A DNA stretch of 64,000 nucleotides from Duganella lactea (GTDB lineage: Bacteria > Pseudomonadota > Gammaproteobacteria > Burkholderiales > Burkholderiaceae_D). The position numbers and the translations under genes were made by a program. Location: NCBI RefSeq assembly GCF_009857505.1, contig NZ_WWCP01000025.1, forward strand, positions 21,683 through 85,682, given 5' to 3'. The first letter of the stretch is position 1. Every line of letters starts with the position of its first letter. This document shows positions 36,544 to 45,237 of this stretch, piece after piece. The notes under the pieces were generated by a model, which searched no databases, had not been told where the DNA came from, and saw nothing but the letters and a program-made list of their open reading frames with translations.

Positions 36544-37302
36544 ATGAACACCAGTGGAGCGGGCATGGGCTACGTAGAAGAATTCACAGACGCTTACGCG
36601 GAAAGCTACAGTGAGCACGGCAGCGCGCCGGCGCCGCACAGCTTGGCCGACGAACAGAAGCATCTGATGGCGTATGCGCCGCTGGTCAAGCGCATCGTGC
36701 GCCAGCTCAACTCGCAGATCGCCGGCGCCATCGACCGCGACGACATGGAGCAGATCGGCTTGATGGGCCTGCTCGAAGCGCTGCGCCGCTACGGCGAACC
36801 GGACGCCGCCTTCGGCAGCTACGCCAGCCTGCGCGTGCGGGGCGCCATCCTTGACGAGCTGCGCCGCCAGGACTGGCGTCCGCGCGCGGTACGCCAGCAA
36901 AGCCACAAGCTGCGCGACGCGGTGCGCGCCCTCACCCGCAAGCTCGGCCGCGAGCCCAGCGAGCAGGAAATCATCAGCGGGTTGAACCTGACGGCGGACG
37001 CCTACCAGGCCTACCTGATGGACGAGAACGCCGAGCTGATCGCCAGCTTCGACGACCTGCTGCAGGACAGCGTCAGCAACGACAGCGCGCCCAGCCCGGA
37101 AGAGCAGCTGATGGTGCGGCGCAGCCTGGAGCAGGCGCTGCGCGGCCTCGACGAGCGCGAACAGCGGGTGGTGCAGATGTATTACGAGTTCGAGCTGAGC
37201 TACAAGGAAATCGCCGCCGTGCTGGACCTGACCGACGCCCGCGTCTGTCAGCTCAACAAGGCGGCGCTGAACAAAATGAAAGCAGTTCTGCAAAGCGCCT
37301 GA
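36544..37302 (+). CDS. fliA: Flagellar sigma28 factor FliA
   Basis: 252 residues from ATG 36544; upstream in-frame TTG (36511) and downstream ATG (36565) are alternatives. Regions 2, 3 and 4 are all present: YAPLVKRIVRQLNSQIAG and DRDDMEQIGLMGLLEALRRY (region 2), a central region 3, and FELSYKEIAAVLDLTDARVC (region 4 HTH). It directs RNA polymerase to late flagellar promoters such as those before fliC and fliD. It lies in the same operon as its antagonist flgM, like lafS of lateral systems. Confidence 0.95.
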   Translation: MNTSGAGMGYVEEFTDAYAESYSEHGSAPAPHSLADEQKHLMAYAPLVKRIVRQLNSQIAGAIDRDDMEQIGLMGLLEALRRYGEPDAAFGSYASLRVRGAILDELRRQDWRPRAVRQQSHKLRDAVRALTRKLGREPSEQEIISGLNLTADAYQAYLMDENAELIASFDDLLQDSVSNDSAPSPEEQLMVRRSLEQALRGLDEREQRVVQMYYEFELSYKEIAAVLDLTDARVCQLNKAALNKMKAVLQSA

Positions 37303-37354
37303 GCGGGCGCGGTGTGGCAGAGATTGAAAAAATGACGCGGAAAGGCGAATCATC

Positions 37355-38272
37355 ATGCAGCAAATAGTCGGTCTTCTCATAGTCTTAGGCAGCGTCTTCG
37401 GCGGCTTCTTCATGATGGGCGGCGCCTTCCATCAAATCTGGCAACCGATCGAGCTGATCGTCATTGCCGGCGCCGGCATGGGCGCGCTGGTGATCGGCAA
37501 CCCCAGCCACGTGCTGAAGGAGATGATGACCCAGATCAAAAAGATCATCACCAAGAAGAAATACGACTCCGAGTTCCAGCGCCAGTTGCTGCTGCTGATG
37601 TACGAACTGCTGCAACTGGCCGCCGGTGGCCTGAAGGCGCTCGACGCCCACGTCGAGGCGCCCAAGGACAGCCCGGTGTTCCAGCGCTATCCGCGCGTGC
37701 TGGAAGAGCCGAAACTGCTGGCCTTCATCGTCGACAACTTCCGCCTGATGGCGATGGGCAAGATCAACGCACACGAGCTCGAAGGCGTGCTGGAACAGGA
37801 ACTGGAAGCCATCCACACCGAGCTGGAGCAGCCGGCCAAGTCACTCGGCAAGATCGGCGAGGCGATGCCGGGCTTCGGCATTCTGGCCGCCGTGCTGGGC
37901 ATCGTGATCACCATGAACACCGTCAACGAAGGCGCGACCTCGGGCGAGATCGCCGAGCACGTCGGCGCCGCCATGGTCGGCACCTTCATTGGTATTTTCT
38001 TCTGCTACGGTCTGATCGACCCGCTGTGCAATATGATGAAACAGCTGATCAACTCGGAAGCGTCGAACAAGGAAACCGTCAAGGTGGTGCTGGTGACCCA
38101 CGTCGCCGGCAAGCCGCCGCTGCTGGCGATCGACGCCGGCCGCCGTCTGGTGGCGCTCAACATCAAGCCGAGCTTCGCCCAGCTGGAACGCTGGATCAAC
38201 GATCTGGAAGGCCGCGACAGCGGCTCGTCGGACAATTCTGGTCGCGGAGGACGTGGTGCTAAAGCCGCATGA
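37355..38272 (+). CDS. motA: Flagellar stator protein MotA
   Basis: 305 residues with four membrane helices, slightly longer than enteric MotA (295). IVGLLIVLGSVFGGFFMMGG is helix 1, and FGILAAVLGIVITMNTVNEG with VGTFIGIFFCYGLIDP covers helices 3-4. The cytoplasmic loop carries the torque arginine/glutamate region. With MotB it forms the ion channel of the stator. In-cluster stator genes are a lateral-system feature (lafT). Confidence 0.95.
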   Translation: MQQIVGLLIVLGSVFGGFFMMGGAFHQIWQPIELIVIAGAGMGALVIGNPSHVLKEMMTQIKKIITKKKYDSEFQRQLLLLMYELLQLAAGGLKALDAHVEAPKDSPVFQRYPRVLEEPKLLAFIVDNFRLMAMGKINAHELEGVLEQELEAIHTELEQPAKSLGKIGEAMPGFGILAAVLGIVITMNTVNEGATSGEIAEHVGAAMVGTFIGIFFCYGLIDPLCNMMKQLINSEASNKETVKVVLVTHVAGKPPLLAIDAGRRLVALNIKPSFAQLERWINDLEGRDSGSSDNSGRGGRGAKAA

Positions 38273-39305
38273 CAAGGCGCATGACCAGACCATCGTCAAG
38301 CGCGGTGGCGGCAAGCACAAACACGACGACCACGGCGGCGCCTGGAAGGTGGCGTTCGCCGACTTCTGCCTGGCGCTGATGTGCCTGTTCCTGGTGCTGT
38401 GGCTAATGGCGGCGCGCAACACCGAATCGCTGGAACAGATCCTGACCGAGGCCGACGGCGCCAAGACCGACCAGGGCAAAGGCGTCATGCCGGAGCAGGT
38501 GGGCGGCCCGCGCGGCAGCCTGATCGACCGCTTCCCGATGCCGCACTTCGGCAACACCGAATCCGACGGCAAGCAAAAGTCCAAGGCCGAGGACACCGAC
38601 GAGCCGACCAAGGAGCCGGCCGACGACGCCCCCACCGCGCCGATCACGCCCACGTCCAAGGTCAAGTACGAGAGCCCGGACGACCTGCAGGCGCTGTCGA
38701 AAGCGCTGACCAAGATGAGCGCCGAGTTCGGCCTGACCTCGAATCTGGAGGCGGTGATCACGCCCTACGGCTTGCGCGTGATGCTGCATGACACTGACCG
38801 CCAGGGCATGTTCGTGCGCGGCAGCGCGGTGCCGACCGACCGTTTCCGCTCGCTGTTGCGCAAGATGGGGCCACTGTTCCGGCAAATGGAAAACCAGATG
38901 CTGATCGTTGGCCACACCGATTCGCTGCAGTACGCCGACACCAGCTACGCCGCCTTCTCCAACTGGACGCTGTCGGCCAACCGCGCCATGTCGGCCCGCT
39001 CGCAGCTGCTGGCCGGCTCGATGAATCCGGAATCGGTGCTGCAGGTGGTGGGCATGGCCGACCGCGCGCCGCTCGACACCAAGCGCGCCGACGCCGGCGT
39101 CAACCGCCGCATCGAACTGCTGATCCTGACCACCGCCCAGGCCAGGACGATCGCCGCGATGTTCGGCATGCCGGACAACCGCAGCACGCTGATCCAGGAT
39201 GTCGACACCGCATTGCCGGACGCGACGCTGCTGCAGAAACTGCGCAACCAGCTCAGCGGCCAGTCGGAAAACAGCCCGCTGCGCGATCCGCGCCGCAACA
39301 AATAA
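38256..39305 (+). CDS. motB: Flagellar stator protein MotB
   Basis: 349 residues from a GTG at 38256, 5 bp after GGAGG; the GTG at 38253 is too close. A single helix with the proton-carrying aspartate (WKVAFADFCLALMCLFLVLW, D near 38) is followed by a plug/linker and the OmpA-type peptidoglycan-binding domain (LIVGHTDSLQYADTSYAAFS, LDTKRADAGVNRRIELLIL). It anchors the stator to the cell wall. It overlaps motA by 17 bp. The helix resembles proton-type MotB, but the coupling ion is not proven by sequence. Confidence 0.94.
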   Translation: MLKPHDKAHDQTIVKRGGGKHKHDDHGGAWKVAFADFCLALMCLFLVLWLMAARNTESLEQILTEADGAKTDQGKGVMPEQVGGPRGSLIDRFPMPHFGNTESDGKQKSKAEDTDEPTKEPADDAPTAPITPTSKVKYESPDDLQALSKALTKMSAEFGLTSNLEAVITPYGLRVMLHDTDRQGMFVRGSAVPTDRFRSLLRKMGPLFRQMENQMLIVGHTDSLQYADTSYAAFSNWTLSANRAMSARSQLLAGSMNPESVLQVVGMADRAPLDTKRADAGVNRRIELLILTTAQARTIAAMFGMPDNRSTLIQDVDTALPDATLLQKLRNQLSGQSENSPLRDPRRNK

Positions 39306-39344
39306 GACCGCCGTATGGAAACCAAGCCAACCCGAGGCACCCGT

Positions 39345-39620
39345 ATGAGAATCACGACCCCTACCCCCAACGGCGGCATGGCCGTCCAACGCGTGGCCGA
39401 GGCCGCCCCCGCCGACGCCACCGACGCCGTGGTCGCGCCCGCCGCCGCGCCCATGCAATCGTCCGTCATGCAACCGGCGCTGCAGGCCATGCGCGACATG
39501 CCGGAGATCGACCAGGAAAAAGTCGACATGCTGCGCAACGCGCTGGCCAACGGCGATCTGCCGTTCGATCCGGCCAAGCTGGCCGGTCTGATCCAGCGTT
39601 TCCACGGGAGCGAGAAGTGA
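39345..39620 (+). CDS. flgM: Anti-sigma28 factor FlgM
   Basis: 91 residues from ATG 39345, chosen for GAGG 7 bp upstream over an earlier in-frame ATG (39315). The C-terminal half (PEIDQEKVDMLRNALANGDL, then FDPAKLAGLIQRF; about 55-88) matches the FlgM sigma-binding pattern. The N-terminal half is low complexity. It binds FliA until the hook is complete and is then exported. It overlaps flgN by 4 bp. Location inside the probable sigma28-driven operon gives feedback inhibition. Confidence 0.88.
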   Translation: MRITTPTPNGGMAVQRVAEAAPADATDAVVAPAAAPMQSSVMQPALQAMRDMPEIDQEKVDMLRNALANGDLPFDPAKLAGLIQRFHGSEK

Positions 39621-40066
39621 CCCCTGGTAGCATCAGCATTGCCAACCTGAGCCGGCAGGACGCGATGCGCGCGCTGCTGGCCGGCATCGCCGCCGATCTG
39701 CAGGCCTATCCGCAATTGGAACAGGCGCTGCAGCAGCAGTTCGACGCCGCGCTGCGCCACAAGTCGGCCGACCTGGCCGCCGCCGCCGAGGCTATCACGA
39801 CGCTAGTTGACGCGATGCAGCAACGCCGTGCCGAGCGCGTCGCGCTGGTACAACGTTTAGTTGGTGAAACTGGCAATATGGTCCAGGCTTTTGCCTTGCT
39901 GAAAAGCCCGGCCCGCGAGAAAATGGAGGCGGACTGGACATCGCTGGAAGCGGCGGTGATCGAGTGCAAACGTCTCAGCAAGCGCAACGGCGATTTGCTG
40001 GCCGAGCAATACACCATCATGCAGCGCGTGCTGCATGGCGAGGAGCAAATCTATGCGCCAGCTTAG
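39617..40066 (+). CDS. flgN: FlgN-family export chaperone
   Basis: 149 residues from a GTG overlapping the flgM stop. An all-helical chaperone for FlgK and FlgL, with QDAMRALLAGIAADLQAYPQ and DAMQQRRAERVALVQRLVGE resembling the FlgN fold. Identification rests on helical composition, size (about 140) and the flgM-flgN order. It overlaps the downstream muramidase gene by 14 bp. Confidence 0.82.
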   Translation: MTPGSISIANLSRQDAMRALLAGIAADLQAYPQLEQALQQQFDAALRHKSADLAAAAEAITTLVDAMQQRRAERVALVQRLVGETGNMVQAFALLKSPAREKMEADWTSLEAAVIECKRLSKRNGDLLAEQYTIMQRVLHGEEQIYAPA

Positions 40067-40829
40067 TGGGCTCGCCACGGGGATGCAAGCCACCGCACCC
40101 ACTGCCGCCACCGTATCGAACGTCAGCGCCAGCCGCCCCACCGCGGCCACCGGCGGCTTTGCGCCCGCCGGCGCCTTCCATACCACGTTCCAGCAGGTGC
40201 AGGCCGACGTCGCCAGCTACATCGCCCATGGCGACGGCGGCTTCCGCCAGGACGCCGCTGCCACTTCCCAGGCGATGAGCCTGCAAGCCATGGCGCTGCG
40301 CAACCGCGCCGGCGCCGGCCTCGACACGGATGGCGTCGACAGCGACACCCAGCAGCAATTCCTGGCCTCGATCAAGCCGTGGGCGCAGGAAACCGCCAGC
40401 AAGCTGGGCGTGACGCCCGAGTTGGTGGCCGCGCACGCCGCGCTGGAATCGGGCTGGGGCAAGCAGCCATTGAAGAACGGCCCGGCCAACACCAACAACC
40501 TGTTCGGCCTCAAGGCCGGCGGCGGCTGGCAGGGCGAGGTGGCACTGGCCAGCACCACCGAATATGAACAAGGCGCCATGCTGCGCAAGACCGAGCGCTT
40601 CCGCAGCTATCCCGACACCGCCAGCGCCTTCCGCGACTATGCCGATCTGCTGACCAGCAATCCGCGCTACGCGGCCGCCCTCAACACCGGCAGCGATGCC
40701 CGCGCCTTCGCCAGCGGCCTGGCCCGGGCCGGCTATGCCACCGACCCCAACTATGCAGACAAACTGAGCAAGGTGGCCGCGCAATTGCAGCGCGGCGGCA
40801 CGCTCAGCCCTACTCCGACGGAGAATTAG
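40053..40829 (+). CDS. Flagellar muramidase (glucosaminidase domain, FlgJ C-terminal half)
   Basis: 258 residues from ATG 40053, preceded by GAGGAG. A low-complexity N-terminal third is followed by a glucosaminidase domain (ASKLGVTPELVAAHAALESG with catalytic Glu about 131, NLFGLKAGG, FRSYPDTASAFRDYADLLTS). This is the cell-wall-hole-making half of FlgJ as a free-standing protein; the rod-cap half is a separate gene at 47.8 kb. No signal peptide is seen, so export would use the flagellar route (inference). Convergent with flgA (20-bp overlap). Confidence 0.88.
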   Translation: MRQLSGLATGMQATAPTAATVSNVSASRPTAATGGFAPAGAFHTTFQQVQADVASYIAHGDGGFRQDAAATSQAMSLQAMALRNRAGAGLDTDGVDSDTQQQFLASIKPWAQETASKLGVTPELVAAHAALESGWGKQPLKNGPANTNNLFGLKAGGGWQGEVALASTTEYEQGAMLRKTERFRSYPDTASAFRDYADLLTSNPRYAAALNTGSDARAFASGLARAGYATDPNYADKLSKVAAQLQRGGTLSPTPTEN

Positions 40830-41559
40830 CCGTGGCCGGCGCCGTCAGCGGAGTCACCGTGCCAGCGCCCGCCACCCGGGCGCGAATCACCGTGCCGTTG
40901 GCGTTGCGCACCCGCACCGCGTCGCCGCGGGCGCCGCTGTCGAGCGCGTCGCCGGCCATGCTGACCTCGATCTGCTCGTGGCGCGCCACGATCACCACCG
41001 GCTGGCCGCGTTTGACCAGCGTCGGCGCCGTCAGCACCGCGCGGCGCAACACCTCGCCGGCGCGCAAGCCGCGCTTGCCGCTCATGCCCACCACCTCGCC
41101 GGGATCGCCGATGCTGTCGGTGATCGATGAGATATCGTGGCGCTCCAGCAACACATCTTCGTCTGCCAGAACTTTCCCCGGCGCCAAGTCGCTTGCCATT
41201 ACCACAATGCGCGCCGACACCTGCGCGCGCACGATGAACTCATATCGCCAGCCGTTGTTGCCGGCGCAAACGGCGACGAAACGCATGCGCGCCGGCAGCC
41301 GCGTCTCGGCGCCCTGCGCCGTCACCGGGCCGGCGCAGCCCGTCAATGGCCGCGTTCCGGGCACGACGGTGATGCCGAACTGTGGTTCGACCAGGCCGGC
41401 GTTCTCGGCCCAGCGCGCGATATGCTGGCGCGCCGCCGCCTCGACAATGACCGGCACCTGCGCCGCCGCCACCGGCCCGGCGGCCGACCAGGCGACAGAA
41501 AATGGAATGCAACATAGCGACATCAGAGCCGAAACAGTTACAATAGATTTGTTGAACAT
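40810..41559 (-). CDS. flgA: P-ring assembly chaperone FlgA
   Basis: 249 residues from ATG 41559 (GAGG 8 bp upstream). An N-terminal signal peptide predicts a periplasmic protein. The C-terminal SAF domain (LAPGKVLADEDVLLERHDIS, LRAGEVLRRAVLTAP, GQPVVIVARHEQIEVSMAGD) is typical. It assists FlgI polymerisation around the rod. It is the only minus-strand gene within the plus-strand flg block and is divergent from flgB with a 128-bp promoter region. Confidence 0.94.
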   Translation of the reverse strand: MFNKSIVTVSALMSLCCIPFSVAWSAAGPVAAAQVPVIVEAAARQHIARWAENAGLVEPQFGITVVPGTRPLTGCAGPVTAQGAETRLPARMRFVAVCAGNNGWRYEFIVRAQVSARIVVMASDLAPGKVLADEDVLLERHDISSITDSIGDPGEVVGMSGKRGLRAGEVLRRAVLTAPTLVKRGQPVVIVARHEQIEVSMAGDALDSGARGDAVRVRNANGTVIRARVAGAGTVTPLTAPATANSPSE

Positions 41560-41687
41560 GAGCAATACCTCTACTATGATGCCGAGACGGTGGCGCTGGC
41601 GAGCGCCCGGCCGTCATTCTACATGGCACGTAGCGGATCTGAGTCATGCAACCGTGTTTTACTGCAACGTCCACAAGGAGAAGAACA

Positions 41688-42050
41688 ATGGGCATTAACT
41701 TCAAAGATGCGGCCGGCCTGCATGCCGACGCGCTGGCCTTGCGCGCCGAGCGCACGCGCATCCTGGCGGCCAACATCGCCAATGAGAACACGCCCGGCTT
41801 CCAGGCCCAGGACATGGACTTCGGCGCCACGCTGGCCAATGTCCAGGCCGAGGCCAACGGCGACCTCGGCGATGGCGGCGACAGCGCCCGCCTGTACCGC
41901 GTGCCCTACCACCCGACGCGCGACGGCAACACCGTCGAGATCGGCGTCGAGCAGGCCGCGTTCTCGCAGAACGCCACCGATTTCCAAACCAGCCTGACCT
42001 TCGTCAACATGAAGTTCAAGGGGCTGGCCAAGGCCATCGCCGGCCAGTAA
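41688..42050 (+). CDS. flgB: Proximal rod protein FlgB
   Basis: 120 residues from ATG 41688 (AAGGAG upstream). The N-terminal rod signature (LRAERTRILAANIANENTPG, F) and the C-terminal helix (TSLTFVNMKFKGLAKAIAGQ) match FlgB. It polymerises after FliE to start the rod. First gene of flgBCDEFGHIJ. Confidence 0.95.
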   Translation: MGINFKDAAGLHADALALRAERTRILAANIANENTPGFQAQDMDFGATLANVQAEANGDLGDGGDSARLYRVPYHPTRDGNTVEIGVEQAAFSQNATDFQTSLTFVNMKFKGLAKAIAGQ

Positions 42051-42063
42051 GCGAGGAGCGCGC

Positions 42064-42486
42064 ATGTCCTTCAAGAATATTTCAGAAATCGCCGGCTCGG
42101 CCATGGCGGCGCAGTCGGTCCGCCTCAATACCATCGCCAGCAACCTGGCCAACGCCGATTCGGTGGCCGCCACCGAGGGCGAGACCTACCGCGCGCGCAA
42201 GCCGGTGTTCGCCGCCGTCATGGGCGACAGCGCGCAGGGCATGAACAGCGCCGGCGGCAAGGTCCAGGTGCTCGACGTGGTCGAGTCATCCGAGCCGCTG
42301 CGCCAGGTCTACGAACCGGGCAACCCGATGGCCAACGCCGAGGGCATGGTGTTCTACCCCAACGTCAACCAGGTGGCCGAGATGACCGACATGATGTCGG
42401 CCTCGCGCGCCTTCGAGACCAATGTTGAAGTTCTCGGCCGCATCCGCACGATGCAGCAGTCCCTCCTTAAACTCGGCGAAGGCTAA
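42064..42486 (+). CDS. flgC: Proximal rod protein FlgC
   Basis: 140 residues with the flagellar rod N-motif (MAAQSVRLNTIASNLANADS) and C-motif (MTDMMSASRAFETNVEVLGR). GAGGAGCGC lies before the ATG. A component of the proximal rod in the periplasm, following flgB by 13 bp. Confidence 0.96.
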   Translation: MSFKNISEIAGSAMAAQSVRLNTIASNLANADSVAATEGETYRARKPVFAAVMGDSAQGMNSAGGKVQVLDVVESSEPLRQVYEPGNPMANAEGMVFYPNVNQVAEMTDMMSASRAFETNVEVLGRIRTMQQSLLKLGEG

Positions 42487-42488
42487 TC

Positions 42489-43169
42489 ATGGCAGTCAGT
42501 CTCCTTAACAACGGCGGCACCAACACCGCGACCACCAGCGGCACCAGCATCACCGGCAACAGCGCCAGCCAGGCTTCCGACATGTTCACCAAGCTGCTGG
42601 TGGCGCAAATCCAAAACCAGGACCCGCTGTCGCCGACCGATCCGGCCCAGTTCGTCCAGCAGTTGACCCAGCTGTCGCAGACCGAAACGCTGCAGAACCT
42701 GTCCAACCTGACCAGCGCCAACTCCAGCATCCTGCAGAGCATGCAGGTGCTGTCGCTGGGCCAGCAGGTCGGCAGCAATGTCATGGCCGAGACCGATACG
42801 GTCAAGCTCGACGGCGAGACCGCCGTCAGCGGTCAGGTCACGCTGGAGGCGGCCAGCAGCGACACCAAGCTGGTGCTGACCGGCAGCGACGGCGTCAGCC
42901 ACACCATCAACCTCGGCGTGCAAGCACCGGGCACGGTGCCGTTCAAGATCGACCCGGCCAAGCTGGGCCTGGAAGAAGGCAGTTACACCATGAAGGTCAC
43001 CACCAGTGGCGGCACGGCGCCGGCGATCGACATCCAGGGCCGCCTGAACAGCGTGCGCCTGGGCGCCAGCGGCGGCGTGGTGCTCAATGTTGGCAACGTC
43101 GGCGAAACCACCACCGCCGCCATCACCGCTTTTAACGGTCCCGCGACCGCCACTCAATCCACTCTCTAA
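42489..43169 (+). CDS. flgD: Hook cap (scaffold) protein FlgD
   Basis: 226 residues. The conserved N-terminal LVAQIQNQDPLSPTDPAQFV and QLSQTETLQNLSNL regions (about 35-75) identify FlgD, followed by its Ig-like/tudor C-terminal region. It caps the growing hook and is absent from the finished organelle. Two bp after flgC. Confidence 0.95.
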   Translation: MAVSLLNNGGTNTATTSGTSITGNSASQASDMFTKLLVAQIQNQDPLSPTDPAQFVQQLTQLSQTETLQNLSNLTSANSSILQSMQVLSLGQQVGSNVMAETDTVKLDGETAVSGQVTLEAASSDTKLVLTGSDGVSHTINLGVQAPGTVPFKIDPAKLGLEEGSYTMKVTTSGGTAPAIDIQGRLNSVRLGASGGVVLNVGNVGETTTAAITAFNGPATATQSTL

Positions 43170-43179
43170 GGATCAGATC

Positions 43180-44448
43180 ATGAGTTTTGATATCGCATTG
43201 TCGGGCATCCAGGCCATCAATCAATCGCTGGACGTCACCAGCCACAACATCGCCAACGCCGGCACTTACGGCTACAAGGCCAACCGCGCCAACTTCGCCA
43301 CGCTGGTGGCCGGCAATCAGCTAACCGGCGTGCAGGTCGGCTCGGTGACGCAGAACATCGGCAAGTCGGGCGGCATCCTCAACACCGGCCGCACGCTGGA
43401 CGCCTCGATCAGCGGCCGCGGCTTCTTCGTCACCCGCGCCGACGACAACTCGCTGCAGTACACCCGTGTCGGCATCTTCGACAGCTCGCTCGACGGCTAC
43501 CTGGTCGACGCCTCCGGCCGCCGCGTGCAGGGTCGCGCGATAACGCCACCGAGCACCGAACTGGGCGCCGAGGGCGACCTGAAGATCCCCAACGGCGCCA
43601 TCCCGGCCCAGGCGACCACCAAGGCTACCTATATCGGCAACCTGTCGTCCGACTGGAAAGTAATCACCACGCTACCCGACTCCACCACCATCACGCCCGA
43701 CACGCCCCCGGATAGCTCAACCTACAATATGTCGAAAGTGACCAATATCTACGACACCTTGGGCAAGCAGCACTCGTTGACCCAGTACTTCAGCCTGTCG
43801 GGTACGGGCAAGGTCGCGATTACCTATGCGCTCGATGGCAATGGCATCACGGACACCATGGTGCTCAATTTCGACCCCGCCACCGGCCAGCTGTCGCAGG
43901 CCGATCCGGCCGCTCCGGTACCGATCACCGCCACACTCGACCTGCCATCGATCGACACGACGGCACCAGCCTCATGGCCGAACTTCGTCAGCGGCGCCAA
44001 GCTGCAAAAAGTCACGATCGACTACACCGGCACCACTTTCTTCTCGGGCGAGTCGTCGACCGCCACCAACACCCCGGCCGACGGCTACTCGGCCGGCACC
44101 TTCTCCGGCGTGTCGCTGGGTGACGACGGTTCGGTGATCGCCAAGTACAGCAACGGCCTGACCCAGACGGTCGGCAAGGTGGTGCTGGCCACCTTCGCCA
44201 ACGAAGGCGGCCTGACCCAGATCAGCGACACCAGTTGGCTGGCCTCGGCCGAATCGGGCGTGGCCAACACCGACGTGGCCGGCGTCGGCAACAACGGCAA
44301 GATCAACGTCAGCACGCTGGAACAGTCGAACGTCGACATCACCTCGGAACTGGTCGGGCTGATGACCTCGCAGCGCAACTACCAGGCCAACTCCAAGGTC
44401 ATCCAGACCGAGAGCACCATGTTGCAATCGCTGATGCAGGCGATCTGA
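43180..44448 (+). CDS. flgE: Flagellar hook protein FlgE
   Basis: 422 residues from ATG 43180 (AAGGAT upstream). N-terminal D0 (ALSGIQAINQSLDVTSHNIA, NAGTYGYKANRANF) and C-terminal D0 (ELVGLMTSQRNYQANSKVIQ) frame the hook domains. It forms the universal joint. The length is in the normal range (about 400-420). Confidence 0.96.
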   Translation: MSFDIALSGIQAINQSLDVTSHNIANAGTYGYKANRANFATLVAGNQLTGVQVGSVTQNIGKSGGILNTGRTLDASISGRGFFVTRADDNSLQYTRVGIFDSSLDGYLVDASGRRVQGRAITPPSTELGAEGDLKIPNGAIPAQATTKATYIGNLSSDWKVITTLPDSTTITPDTPPDSSTYNMSKVTNIYDTLGKQHSLTQYFSLSGTGKVAITYALDGNGITDTMVLNFDPATGQLSQADPAAPVPITATLDLPSIDTTAPASWPNFVSGAKLQKVTIDYTGTTFFSGESSTATNTPADGYSAGTFSGVSLGDDGSVIAKYSNGLTQTVGKVVLATFANEGGLTQISDTSWLASAESGVANTDVAGVGNNGKINVSTLEQSNVDITSELVGLMTSQRNYQANSKVIQTESTMLQSLMQAI

Positions 44449-44458
44449 GGACTGACGC

Positions 44459-45187
44459 ATGGATGCGCTGATTTACACCGCCATGAGCGGGGCCGAGCGG
44501 GCCCTGCGCGGGCAGCAGGTACACGCCAACAACCTGGCCAACGCCGACACCAACGGCTTCCGCGCCAACATGGAGCAGTCGGCGGCGCAAACCGTCAACG
44601 GCTATGGCTACGCCGACCGCCACCTGGCGCAGTTGCAGGCCAACAACGTCTCGACCAAGCCGGGCGTAATGAAAAGCACCGGCCGCGAGCTTGACGTGGC
44701 GGTGGCCGGCGCCGGTTTCCTGACGGTGCAGAGCGCCGGCGGCGAAGCCTATACCCGCGCCGGCGGCATGGCGCTGGACGAAAACGGCACACTGCGCATC
44801 AACGGCAACGTGGTGCTGGGCGAAGGCGGCCCGATCTCGCTGCCCGAGTACAGCCGCATCGACATCGGCAACGACGGCACCATCTCGATCCAGGCGCCCG
44901 GCACCACCACCATGCAAACCATCGACAAGTTGCGCCTGGTGAAGGCCGAGGCGTCCGAGCTGACCAAGAATGAACAAGGGCTGCTGGTCGCGCGCGACGG
45001 CAATCCGCTGCCCACCGACCCGACCGTGCTGGTGCGGCCCGGCCATCTGGAAGGCAGCAATGTGTCGGCGGTGGAAGAGATGGTCGCGGTGATGAGCCTG
45101 AACCGCACGTTTGAAATCCAGATGAAGCTGTTCTCATCGAGCGACTCGATGGTGCAAGCGGGCAACCGCCTGCTCGGCGGCAGCTAA
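44459..45187 (+). CDS. flgF: Rod protein FlgF
   Basis: 242 residues with the flg_bb_rod N-terminus (IYTAMSGAERALRGQQVHAN, NLANADTNGFRANM) and a C-terminal EEMVAVMSLNRTFEIQMKLF. The shorter, non-FlgG member of the pair is FlgF of the distal-proximal rod boundary. It lies 10 bp after flgE. Confidence 0.95.
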   Translation: MDALIYTAMSGAERALRGQQVHANNLANADTNGFRANMEQSAAQTVNGYGYADRHLAQLQANNVSTKPGVMKSTGRELDVAVAGAGFLTVQSAGGEAYTRAGGMALDENGTLRINGNVVLGEGGPISLPEYSRIDIGNDGTISIQAPGTTTMQTIDKLRLVKAEASELTKNEQGLLVARDGNPLPTDPTVLVRPGHLEGSNVSAVEEMVAVMSLNRTFEIQMKLFSSSDSMVQAGNRLLGGS

Positions 45188-45237
45188 GCCGGCGCACCCC
45201 ACCTCACCAGAATCACCAGGATCACCAGGGAGAAATC

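Noticed and set aside
41624..41640. TGGCACG before flgB as a sigma54 -24 box
   Set aside because: The required GC of the -12 element at the correct 10-bp spacing is AT, so it does not meet the invariant sigma54 bases.
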